Below are positions 1 to 5,285 of a stretch of 8,881 nt of DNA, one piece after another (within the stretch, counting starts at the first letter, position 1; every line of letters begins with the position of its first letter). Origin of the DNA: DAISIK01 sp036822055 (GTDB taxonomy: Bacteria; Verrucomicrobiota; Verrucomicrobiia; Opitutales; Puniceicoccaceae); NCBI GenBank assembly GCA_036822055.1, contig DAISIK010000051.1, positions 1-8,881 on the forward strand. The letters run 5' to 3'. The position numbers were made by a program, and so were the translations under genes. A model generated the notes under the pieces. It worked only from the letters and a program-made list of their open reading frames with translations. It searched no databases and was not told where the DNA came from.

Positions 1-9
1 GAGGTTGTC

Positions 10-36
10 CACGAAATTCACGAAAAGCACAAAAAG
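10..36. repeat. Short 9-bp-period imperfect tandem repeat
   Basis: Three consecutive copies of a CACGAAA-type unit begin at 10, 19 and 28; the third reads CACAAAA. The unit is A-rich and has no open frame with coding character. Similar degenerate CACGAAA strings occur between genes in some bacterial genomes, but that is recollection. It may be intergenic debris or the edge of a longer repeat to the left of the window. Confidence 0.4.
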
Positions 37-68
37 GTGGAGCAGAGAGCTAGGAAAGGTAGCGTACC

Positions 69-84
69 GACCTAAGGTCATGAC
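69..84. other. Two overlapping short palindromes upstream of the first gene
   Basis: GACCTAAGGTC at 69-79 is a perfect odd palindrome with 5-base arms, and it overlaps the perfect 8-base palindrome GTCATGAC at 77-84. They lie about 75 bases upstream of the TTGACA box that precedes the first gene, so an operator is possible. Palindromes this short also arise by chance, and no regulator is encoded nearby. The rest of 1-158 shows no gene. Confidence 0.2.
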
Positions 85-158
85 GTATTGATAAATTGGG
101 TACAGGCCCAGGCGGAGGTTGAACGGGCTGGAACCGGTTTTGAACATGAGCTTGAGGA

Positions 159-195
159 TTGACATTTATTTGGGTCGAACAATTTATTTTTAGGA
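159..195 (+). promoter_or_regulatory. Candidate sigma70-type promoter giving a (nearly) leaderless mRNA
   Basis: TTGACA at 159-164 is a perfect -35 match. An 18-base spacer leads to TTTATT at 183-188, a weak -10 matching 4 of 6 consensus bases. Transcription would then start around 195, which is the A of the ATG chosen for the DUF1573 gene. There is no Shine-Dalgarno sequence at usable distance; an AGG abuts the ATG directly. This supports the ATG at 195 and argues against the in-frame TTG at 159, which is part of the -35 box. The weak -10 is the main doubt. Confidence 0.35.
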
Positions 196-848
196 TGCGT
201 GGTTTTGGTCTCGGGGTTCTGTTGAGCATCATCTCTGTAAGCATCTCTCATGGAGAGTTGGTCTTTGAGAACGTCTTAGTCGAGGGCACTGCCAATTTTG
301 GCGCGGAAGCTTTTCCTTTTGGGTTTCGGTATTCCAACGAAGGGGATTCTCCCATTAGAATAACAGGTGTGAGCTCCTCCTGTGGGTGCACGACCACGGC
401 TCTGGAGTCGCCGATAGTGGAAGCGGGAAGTTCCGGAGTGATTTCTGGGGTCTTTCACCTCGGGGATCGAAAAGGTTTGCAGGAGAAAACGATAAGGGTT
501 CGCACGGACCATCCCAGCGCTCCAGAGGTTATCTTGCGACTGAAGGTCACTATCCCGAACACCCTTACAATCAGCCCTCGTCTGCTTCTCTGGCGGGTCA
601 ATGATCAACCTGAGGAGCGTGTTTTGCAGTTGTCGCTCAATCCGGATGCACAAGGGGAAATCATCTCTATCTCGAGTGACGATCCAGCATTTTCCCTTCG
701 CGAGGAGGTTGATCAGGAGACCGGGGCGACGATCGTGTATCTCCGCCCCTTGGAGCTTGCTCAAAGGAAAAGAAGTCGGTTGGTAGTGGTCGTTCAATTC
801 CCGGATGAGACGCAAGAACACTTCGAAGCCCATTTGATGGTGCGTTGA
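195..848 (+). CDS. Secreted DUF1573 domain protein
   Basis: The product has 217 residues. Residues 1-20 (MRGFGLGVLLSIISVSISHG) form a Sec signal peptide with a short basic n-region and a hydrophobic core. Residues 30-115 match the DUF1573 pattern: F..RYSNEGDSPIRI, then SSCGCT with the conserved CGC at 63-65, then PIVEAGSSG and a K.IRVRTDHP strand. DUF1573 domains are Ig-like, ASH/MSP-type beta sandwiches in exported proteins, and their biochemical role is not established. The C-terminal half (about 116-217) looks like a second beta domain and has no clear family. An in-frame TTG at 159 would add 12 residues ahead of the signal peptide and is less likely. The gene heads a plus-strand cluster, 41 bases ahead of the rhodanese gene. 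The family is confident; the function is unknown. Confidence 0.88.
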   Translation: MRGFGLGVLLSIISVSISHGELVFENVLVEGTANFGAEAFPFGFRYSNEGDSPIRITGVSSSCGCTTTALESPIVEAGSSGVISGVFHLGDRKGLQEKTIRVRTDHPSAPEVILRLKVTIPNTLTISPRLLLWRVNDQPEERVLQLSLNPDAQGEIISISSDDPAFSLREEVDQETGATIVYLRPLELAQRKRSRLVVVVQFPDETQEHFEAHLMVR

Positions 849-873
849 GGGAAGCGGTTCAATCTCGTTTTGC

Positions 874-880
874 AGAGGAA
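874..880 (+). promoter_or_regulatory. Shine-Dalgarno sequence deciding the rhodanese gene start
   Basis: AGAGGAA at 874-880 lies 9 bases before the ATG at 890. It favours this ATG over the TTG at 845, which overlaps the upstream stop codon but has no comparable ribosome binding site. Confidence 0.55.
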
Positions 881-889
881 CGGACCTTC

Positions 890-1366
890 ATGACTCCCTC
901 ATTTGAATATCAAGATGAGAGGATTCCATTCCAGTTTTGCCGGAGGATCCTCTTGCGAGGATTTTGGCTTGCCGTTGTTTCGGGCCTGCTGAGTGCTTTT
1001 GTCTGGGGCATTCACGGGAGTTCGGCTTTTGCAAGATTTGCGGAGGCGAAAGAAGGTGAGGTAACCTTTTCTCAAATCCAAGCCTGGGCGCAGGAGATCC
1101 TTTGGGTTGATGCCCGTCAGAAAAGTGATTGGGACGCCGGACGAATCGAGAACGCCGTCTGGCTAAGTGAGGGAAATTTTGAATCTGGATTATCCTTGTT
1201 TCTGGACCGCTGGTACCCGGGCTTGGCCGTTGTCGTCTACTGCGATGCTCAAGACTGCGACGCTAGCACGGCGGTGGCAGCGCGGCTGCGTGATGAACTC
1301 GAGATTGACAATGTATGGGTCTTAAAAGGTGGTTGGCAGGCGTGGATTGGGGTTCGAGAGTTTTAG
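890..1366 (+). CDS. Membrane-anchored rhodanese-like domain protein
   Basis: The product has 158 residues from the ATG at 890. Residues 1-19 are polar and end in CRR. Residues 20-40 form one hydrophobic helix (ILLRGFWLAVVSGLLSAFVWG). Basic residues before the helix predict an N-in topology, so the catalytic domain (about 55-158) should lie outside the cytoplasmic membrane. The rhodanese signatures are VDARQKSDWDAGRIENAVWL (74-92), VVVYCDAQDCDAS (114-126) with the presumed catalytic Cys118 and a second Cys123, and VLKGGWQAW (144-152). Rhodanese domains move sulfane sulfur through a Cys persulfide; the substrate here is unknown. A TTG start at 845 would add 15 residues. The 3' end overlaps the next gene by 52 bases if that gene starts at 1315. 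Family assignment is strong. Confidence 0.88.
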   Translation: MTPSFEYQDERIPFQFCRRILLRGFWLAVVSGLLSAFVWGIHGSSAFARFAEAKEGEVTFSQIQAWAQEILWVDARQKSDWDAGRIENAVWLSEGNFESGLSLFLDRWYPGLAVVVYCDAQDCDASTAVAARLRDELEIDNVWVLKGGWQAWIGVREF

Positions 1367-1809
1367 TAACGAGCCTGCTCGGCAATCTGGCAATGGTTAC
1401 CCTCGCGGCGGTCTTTGCCTTTGCAGGAACGGCCAAGATCATCGATCCGGTTGGCTTCTACCAATCGATCCTTGATTATCGGCTCCTTGGGGAGAGTGGC
1501 GCACTTATAGTGACGGCGTTTATTCCGGTCTACGAGCTGGTTCTCGCCCTTGCATTGTTGTTGCCCGGTTGGCGGGAGGCAGCCCGCATCTCAATCAGCC
1601 TTCTGCTCGGGGTTTTTATTCTTGCCATCTTGCAGGCTTGGGTTCGCGGAATTGATCTCCGCTGTGGATGTTTTGGTGGCGCTGAATCGACGACTCACGA
1701 GGCGCTCATACTGAGGGATTTTGTATTGTTGGGATTAGCCTGGATGATTCCTCGTAGAAGATCGATCGCAGCTGAGCCTGTTAGTCCGGGCACCGAATCG
1801 TCTGCTTAG
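1315..1809 (+). CDS. MauE/DoxX-like redox-associated integral membrane protein
   Basis: The product has 164 residues. Four hydrophobic helices lie at about 22-40, 63-83, 92-110 and 131-146. The motifs AGTAKIIDPVGFYQSILDYRLL (37-58), IPVYELVLALALLLP (70-84) and GIDLRCGCFGG (112-122) match the MauE/DoxX-like family. The paired cysteines C117 and C119 in CGCFG are the family's likely redox-active or structural thiols. MauE-type proteins are linked to disulfide handling of exported proteins and sometimes fuse to or neighbour thioredoxin-like genes. The start is uncertain: the ATG at 1315 overlaps the rhodanese gene by 52 bases, while the ATG at 1393 (residue 27) would leave the first helix short. 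Neither has a good Shine-Dalgarno sequence. Translational coupling to the rhodanese gene is likely. Alternative names would be DoxX or a 'methylamine utilization' protein, but no other mau genes are present. Confidence 0.82.
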   Translation: MGLKRWLAGVDWGSRVLVTSLLGNLAMVTLAAVFAFAGTAKIIDPVGFYQSILDYRLLGESGALIVTAFIPVYELVLALALLLPGWREAARISISLLLGVFILAILQAWVRGIDLRCGCFGGAESTTHEALILRDFVLLGLAWMIPRRRSIAAEPVSPGTESSA

Positions 1810-1811
1810 GC

Positions 1812-1850
1812 AGAGGGAGGCTATTCCTCTTGATCATTCGGAATCAAGGG
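1812..1850. terminator. Possible weak bidirectional terminator between convergent genes
   Basis: The plus-strand cluster ends at 1809 and the minus-strand gene ends at 1834, leaving 24 bases. Two weak hairpins are possible: GAGG 1817-1820 with CCTC 1826-1829, and CTCTTGAT 1827-1834 with ATCAAGGG 1843-1850, which includes one T-G pair and reaches into the minus-strand gene. They share bases and neither has a T-run, so this is only a candidate. Confidence 0.25.
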
Positions 1851-2652
1851 ACTCCTCAATCAGGGCTTTAAGGGTAGGAAAGGCCGTCGGCCTTGTTTTG
1901 TCTTCCGGAAGATTCTGAATGATTTTGGCCACCTCTGCGCCAAGTCTCCCATCGTAGCTTTCCAGAAAAACTGCAAATTGCTCGGAGGCTCCGAGGCTTG
2001 CGGAATCGCTCACGATTCTCAGGTGAAGCGAAGGAATTTCTTCGCGCTCGAGAACCTTCAATAGTCCGTAGAGGTTCATGTCGACGACCTGAGCACGGGT
2101 CACTTCCCGGATGGCGCTCCTTGCCTCCGGGTCGGAAATGAACGCTTCTCCGGAGGCGACGATCATCGGAGTAGTTAGCAACTGGTTGCTTATTGAAAGA
2201 CCTTCCGGGGGATTTCGAGGAAGGAGGGCTTGAAATCCAGAATTTGGATACGCTTGAGGGGTCCAATATATCGACTGCCAGGGGACCACTTCCCGAACCA
2301 CTCCTATCTGGCTTGGACGGAAAGAATCCATTAATCCACCGACCGGCCCAACTGAAAAGGCGAGGTCAATGGGGCGACCCGTGAGAAGAATCTGTGCTGA
2401 GATGGCAGATTGGACCGCGCCAGAGCCCATTTTGGTGGCAGTGACCCTGGCGCCTTCCAATTGAAAATGACTCAGGGTCTGCCGGGAGACTGTTTCATTG
2501 GTCGGAGTGACCCCCAGGGTTCGCCTAAAGGCGGCAAGGTCTGCGTCCAGTGCATAGAAAAAAGCAATCTCCCGAGCGGATAGCGAAAAAGCCTCTGCGG
2601 AAAGGATGACAATGAAACAAATGCGTAACATACGATTTAGGGGTGTACTCAT
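1834..2652 (-). CDS. Exported nucleosidase-fold (PNP/UDP superfamily) protein with altered active site
   Basis: The product has 272 residues. Residues 8-26 (MLRICFIVILSAEAFSLSA) look like a signal peptide, so the protein is probably periplasmic; most MTA/SAH nucleosidases are cytoplasmic. The fold is indicated by REIAFFYALDADLAAF (27-42), KMGSGAVQSAI (74-84), SVGPVGGLMDS (100-110), VASGEAFISD (165-174), VVDMNLYGLLKV (189-200) and RIVSDSAS (212-219). Aligned by eye to E. coli MTA/SAH nucleosidase, the catalytic Asp197 is kept as D216, the Glu12 position is D38, and the ribose-binding Glu174 in the MxE motif is N193. It may therefore have another substrate or be non-catalytic. The first ATG was chosen; a second in-frame ATG at residue 8 gives a tighter signal peptide. 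It converges with the MauE-like gene and diverges from the small Tat gene. Confidence 0.75.
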   Translation of the reverse strand: MSTPLNRMLRICFIVILSAEAFSLSAREIAFFYALDADLAAFRRTLGVTPTNETVSRQTLSHFQLEGARVTATKMGSGAVQSAISAQILLTGRPIDLAFSVGPVGGLMDSFRPSQIGVVREVVPWQSIYWTPQAYPNSGFQALLPRNPPEGLSISNQLLTTPMIVASGEAFISDPEARSAIREVTRAQVVDMNLYGLLKVLEREEIPSLHLRIVSDSASLGASEQFAVFLESYDGRLGAEVAKIIQNLPEDKTRPTAFPTLKALIEESLDSE

Positions 2653-2678
2653 GTGGTCGTGAGTGTTGGACTACCTAC

Positions 2679-2930
2679 GTGGAAAGAAGACGTCGAGAAT
2701 TTATTAAAGCGGGGGCACTTTCGGTGGCCGGGCTATTTCTTTGTTCTCCGTCTGCCCTACTTGGAAATCCTTCCAAGTCTAAGAATCCTGTGCGGATTGT
2801 TGCCTATCCAGATTATCCGTATTCCGCCAGCTTTCTCAAGTTCATTGAATCAGCTCGTTTTGCCTCCGTTGAGGAAGCGGTTCTGAGCGTTCGGGATCGA
2901 CGTTATCCGTTCAAAATTGTTACTGAGTGA
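2679..2930 (+). CDS. Small hypothetical protein with twin-arginine (Tat) signal
   Basis: From the GTG at 2679 the product has 83 residues. It opens with MERRRREFIKAGALSVAGLF, which contains R-R-x-F-I-K followed by a mildly hydrophobic stretch (11-28), the pattern of a Tat export signal. No strict lipobox is seen around C22. The mature part after about residue 30 is only some 53 residues, basic and aromatic, with a predicted helix near 52-71 (FLKFIESARFASVEEAVLSVR). I do not recognise a family. An upstream in-frame GTG at 2643 would add 12 residues before the signal and overlap the divergent gene. The GTG at 2679 lies 26 bases from the ATG of the divergent nucleosidase-like gene, so each promoter must lie at least partly in the other gene. 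The clean signal supports a real gene; its small size leaves some doubt. Confidence 0.6.
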   Translation: MERRRREFIKAGALSVAGLFLCSPSALLGNPSKSKNPVRIVAYPDYPYSASFLKFIESARFASVEEAVLSVRDRRYPFKIVTE

Positions 2931-2955
2931 ATTTTTACTTTCAGCAATCGAGTTT

Positions 2956-2979
2956 GGAGGCCAGCAACAATGCCTGGCC
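2956..2979 (+). promoter_or_regulatory. Leader Shine-Dalgarno and overlapping hairpin
   Basis: GGAGG at 2956-2960 lies 9 bases before an ATG at 2970. A hairpin, GGCCAG 2959-2964 with CTGGCC 2974-2979, takes up the last two G of the Shine-Dalgarno sequence and puts the ATG in its 9-base loop. No T-run follows, so it is not itself a terminator. A competing pairing is AGCAAC 2963-2968 with GTTGCT 2989-2994, extendable with one bulge into the first G's of the terminator stem at 2996. Confidence 0.35.
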
Positions 2980-3008
2980 GCTTCACTGGTTGCTTGGGGC
3001 GTCGCTAA
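2970..3008 (+). CDS. Candidate 12-residue leader peptide
   Basis: ATG at 2970 opens a 12-codon frame, MPGRFTGCLGRR, that ends in TAA at 3006-3008. A GGAGG Shine-Dalgarno sequence sits at ideal distance (9 bases). The frame ends inside the 5' arm of the terminator hairpin at 2996-3009, so a ribosome reading it would physically block the stem. The three Arg and three Gly codons could make translation sensitive to supply, but no biosynthetic gene follows. The frame is in phase with the TPR gene at 3039, separated by this one stop. It may be a chance frame; confidence comes only from the combined layout. Confidence 0.3.
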   Translation: MPGRFTGCLGRR

Positions 3009-3038
3009 CAAAATCGTTGGTGGCGCCCCTTTCTTTTT
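2996..3038 (+). terminator. Strong rho-independent terminator or attenuator
   Basis: The arms 2996-3009 and 3016-3029 form a 14-bp stem that includes three G-T pairs, begins with GGGGCG/CGCCCC, and closes a 6-base loop. TTTCTTTTT follows at 3030-3038. This is a textbook intrinsic terminator for the plus strand. It would end the small Tat gene's transcript, yet its T-run finishes on the base before the ATG of the TPR gene, leaving no room for a separate promoter or ribosome binding site. It may therefore act as a regulated read-through point for the TPR-RHS pair. Confidence 0.8.
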
Positions 3039-5285
3039 ATGAGTGGAAAAGTTAAAAGTCCCCGCTTGGTTCAGCCTTCAGTTCCCAGATTTGAGTTTTC
3101 CCGAGAACTTCGAGAGGTAAACCACAGTCTTGGGAAGCAGGAGGTTGAAAGAGCGCTGCAGCATCTCGACCGCTTGGCATCCCAAGAGCGTTCTAGCTTG
3201 GCGAGGGCAAAGGTGATTCATTTGATTGCGACCTCTCAATTCCAGTTAGCGCGCTATGATGAGGCTTTGAGTTTATACCGTCGTGCAGCGCGGATAACTG
3301 GGCAAGAAGCAGGCAAGGATCCTGAGCTTATTCTATCATCGGCCCTTGGCGCGATCCGTTGTCTTTTGAAAGCGCAGCGCCTGACCGAGGCTCTTGAGGA
3401 GGCTTTAAGGCTCGAGCAAGTCGTCCAGCAGCGCCTCGCGCGGTATCGCAAGATCGTTGCTACTTCTCTAGAGGCCATTTCGGAAACGGGAGAGCTGGAA
3501 GTGGAAGCCCGGCCAGTTCGTAAGTCGGTCGCTCTTACCCGGATTGGATCGACGTTTTTTGAAGAGGGCTACTTGGAGACAGCTGAGGAATTTTTACTTC
3601 GGGTTGTTCAGATGGTACCAATGGGGGGAAGCCGTGCCCGGCAAATTCTTGCAGAAATCGCGCTTTTGAAAGGGGATTTTGTTGCAGCCGAGACCTACGC
3701 GACTGAATCCTTGGTTTTTGGCAAATTCAGAGCTAAGACAATCCCGGCCTGGAGGCAGCTGATTCAAGCTCGGCGCAGGCAAGGCAAGGATGGAGTCGAG
3801 CGTCGTTTCTTTCTGCAGTACCGGAAGGCTCAGACGGGGGGTAGGGTTTCCGCACGGACAGAAATGTTGATCCTCTCGGAGCTGCGCCGTTACTCAGACC
3901 CTCTCTGGCAAACTTTGGCGTTGGAGTGGTACCGCCAGGGAGAGGGGCGGGACTCAATAACCCGGATTGAGATTCTCAAGATTCTCCTGGCCGAGGGTCC
4001 CAGTGTTTTTAACGGAGAACCGGCTAGGCTGCTGCCGCTGATCCGTGAAATATTCGATGAGCCGATGCTAGCCCCATCTGAAAGTATTGGTTTGGCCAAG
4101 GCTTTGGGAGAATATGGGATTGCCGGTGGACGAGAAGTCGCGGACCTGCTGCGATCCCTTCTGGCGATTCGGCGAAGATTCGATAATGCTCATTATTATC
4201 GCTCGATCCATTCCTTCGCTCTCGGCTTGATCAAGGGTCGTAATTTCTCCGAAGCTCGATCTGTTTTCCAAGACCTCATCTCGACCCAGACCCCAGGGTC
4301 TGAACTTTGGGCCAAAGCCCTCTGGGCTTTGGCGAGGATGGAGAGGGAGCAAGGTAATTTAGACTCTGCTGCTGCCCACTATTTGGATTTTGCTTCTGCA
4401 GGCGGTATCCCCATCGGTTTCCGTCTTCAAGCCTTTCTGAGATGGGTACGCCTTGCGCCAGAGGCGGGTACTGAGATCGATCTTGAGGGGATTCGGCTTC
4501 GAGTTCGCGGAATGGTTGCGGAAATCAATGATCACAATGCACTGCTCGATGCGGCGCGCCAACTGGGTCTCGCCGGGCGGGATTTTGAACCAATCACTCG
4601 CGAAGTGGTCCTCAGGGCAGAAGCAAAGGCGATAGAGGCATTTGAACAGGCGGTCACCCCTGAGGAGGCACTTCCCGTGTTAGTCAGACTCACACGGCGT
4701 CAGTACTTTGATTTTACACGGCATAAACAGATCTTATCTCTCTACGAGGGATTTTCAGAGGAAAAAGTCGGTTGGCTTTGGAGTAAGGACGCGAGATTCT
4801 GGGAGTATCTTTCTTTGGTCATGCTCTGCTACCTCAATAAGTTGGACTCATCTACTGGCATCCAGTTTGCGGAATCACAGCTCGCTGAACCAACGGTCCC
4901 ACACGTTGGCAGGGTTTATTTGGCAATGGAGTATGGCCTCTGGTTGCTTGAAAATGGGGACGTCGAGAAGAGCCTCGCGGTTCTAAGGCAAGCCATTGAG
5001 GCCAGTCCCAGGCATCGTAAGTGCGCGGAGGCCCACTACTGGATCGGGTTAAAGGCATCTCTTGGTGGACATGTCGAAACAGCCCTCCAGTCGCTCGAAC
5101 TCGCCCGTGGGTGCCTCTCCCCGCGGCCTGCGCTCCTCTCGGAATGGATGGTTGATGCCAAGAGCGGATTGATGCTGGAGAGACTCTCACCCGGTAGGCC
5201 GACTGCAGAATTAAGCCGATATGATGCCGACTTTGTAGCCGCCCAAAGAGGCCGACTCGATAAAAACCTGAGTAAGTTAAAATGA
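3039..5285 (+). CDS. Large TPR-repeat (tetratricopeptide-type) cytoplasmic protein
   Basis: The product has 748 residues, with no signal peptide and no membrane helix, so it is predicted cytoplasmic. Helical-hairpin repeats of TPR type are seen near 35-125 (e.g. ATSQFQLARYDEALSLYRRAARI), near 165-225 (RIGSTFFEEGYLETAEEFLLRVV, then ILAEIALLKGDFVAAETYA), around the middle (ALARMEREQGNLDSAAAHY) and near 626-697 (EYGLWLLENGDVEKSLAVLRQAIEASP, then YWIGLKASLGGHVETALQSLELA). TPR domains bind other proteins; no catalytic motif is visible. The ATG at 3039 is the only ATG near the 5' end, but it directly follows a terminator T-run and has no Shine-Dalgarno sequence; an in-frame stop at 3006 limits extension. 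A start further in, such as the TTG at 3066, cannot be excluded. The gene's stop overlaps the RHS gene start as ATGA, so the two are very likely co-translated. Confidence 0.8.
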   Translation: MSGKVKSPRLVQPSVPRFEFSRELREVNHSLGKQEVERALQHLDRLASQERSSLARAKVIHLIATSQFQLARYDEALSLYRRAARITGQEAGKDPELILSSALGAIRCLLKAQRLTEALEEALRLEQVVQQRLARYRKIVATSLEAISETGELEVEARPVRKSVALTRIGSTFFEEGYLETAEEFLLRVVQMVPMGGSRARQILAEIALLKGDFVAAETYATESLVFGKFRAKTIPAWRQLIQARRRQGKDGVERRFFLQYRKAQTGGRVSARTEMLILSELRRYSDPLWQTLALEWYRQGEGRDSITRIEILKILLAEGPSVFNGEPARLLPLIREIFDEPMLAPSESIGLAKALGEYGIAGGREVADLLRSLLAIRRRFDNAHYYRSIHSFALGLIKGRNFSEARSVFQDLISTQTPGSELWAKALWALARMEREQGNLDSAAAHYLDFASAGGIPIGFRLQAFLRWVRLAPEAGTEIDLEGIRLRVRGMVAEINDHNALLDAARQLGLAGRDFEPITREVVLRAEAKAIEAFEQAVTPEEALPVLVRLTRRQYFDFTRHKQILSLYEGFSEEKVGWLWSKDARFWEYLSLVMLCYLNKLDSSTGIQFAESQLAEPTVPHVGRVYLAMEYGLWLLENGDVEKSLAVLRQAIEASPRHRKCAEAHYWIGLKASLGGHVETALQSLELARGCLSPRPALLSEWMVDAKSGLMLERLSPGRPTAELSRYDADFVAAQRGRLDKNLSKLK

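Noticed and set aside
159..194. TTG start extending the DUF1573 protein by 12 residues
   Set aside because: It puts a bulky segment ahead of a good signal peptide, and the TTG is part of a likely -35 box. The ATG at 195 is the better start.
276..833. 185-codon minus-strand open frame across the DUF1573 gene
   Set aside because: It is antisense to a well-supported DUF1573 gene, and its translation is rich in Arg, Pro and Ser with no domain or membrane pattern. It is a shadow frame.
2606..2636. Possible promoter for the small Tat gene (ATGACA 2606-2611 with TACGAT 2631-2636)
   Set aside because: The spacer is 19 bases, both boxes are imperfect, and the site lies inside the divergent gene. Not strong enough to annotate.
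2653..2886. 77-codon plus-strand frame overlapping the small Tat gene
   Set aside because: It runs in another frame through the twin-arginine coding stretch and has no signal or domain of its own.
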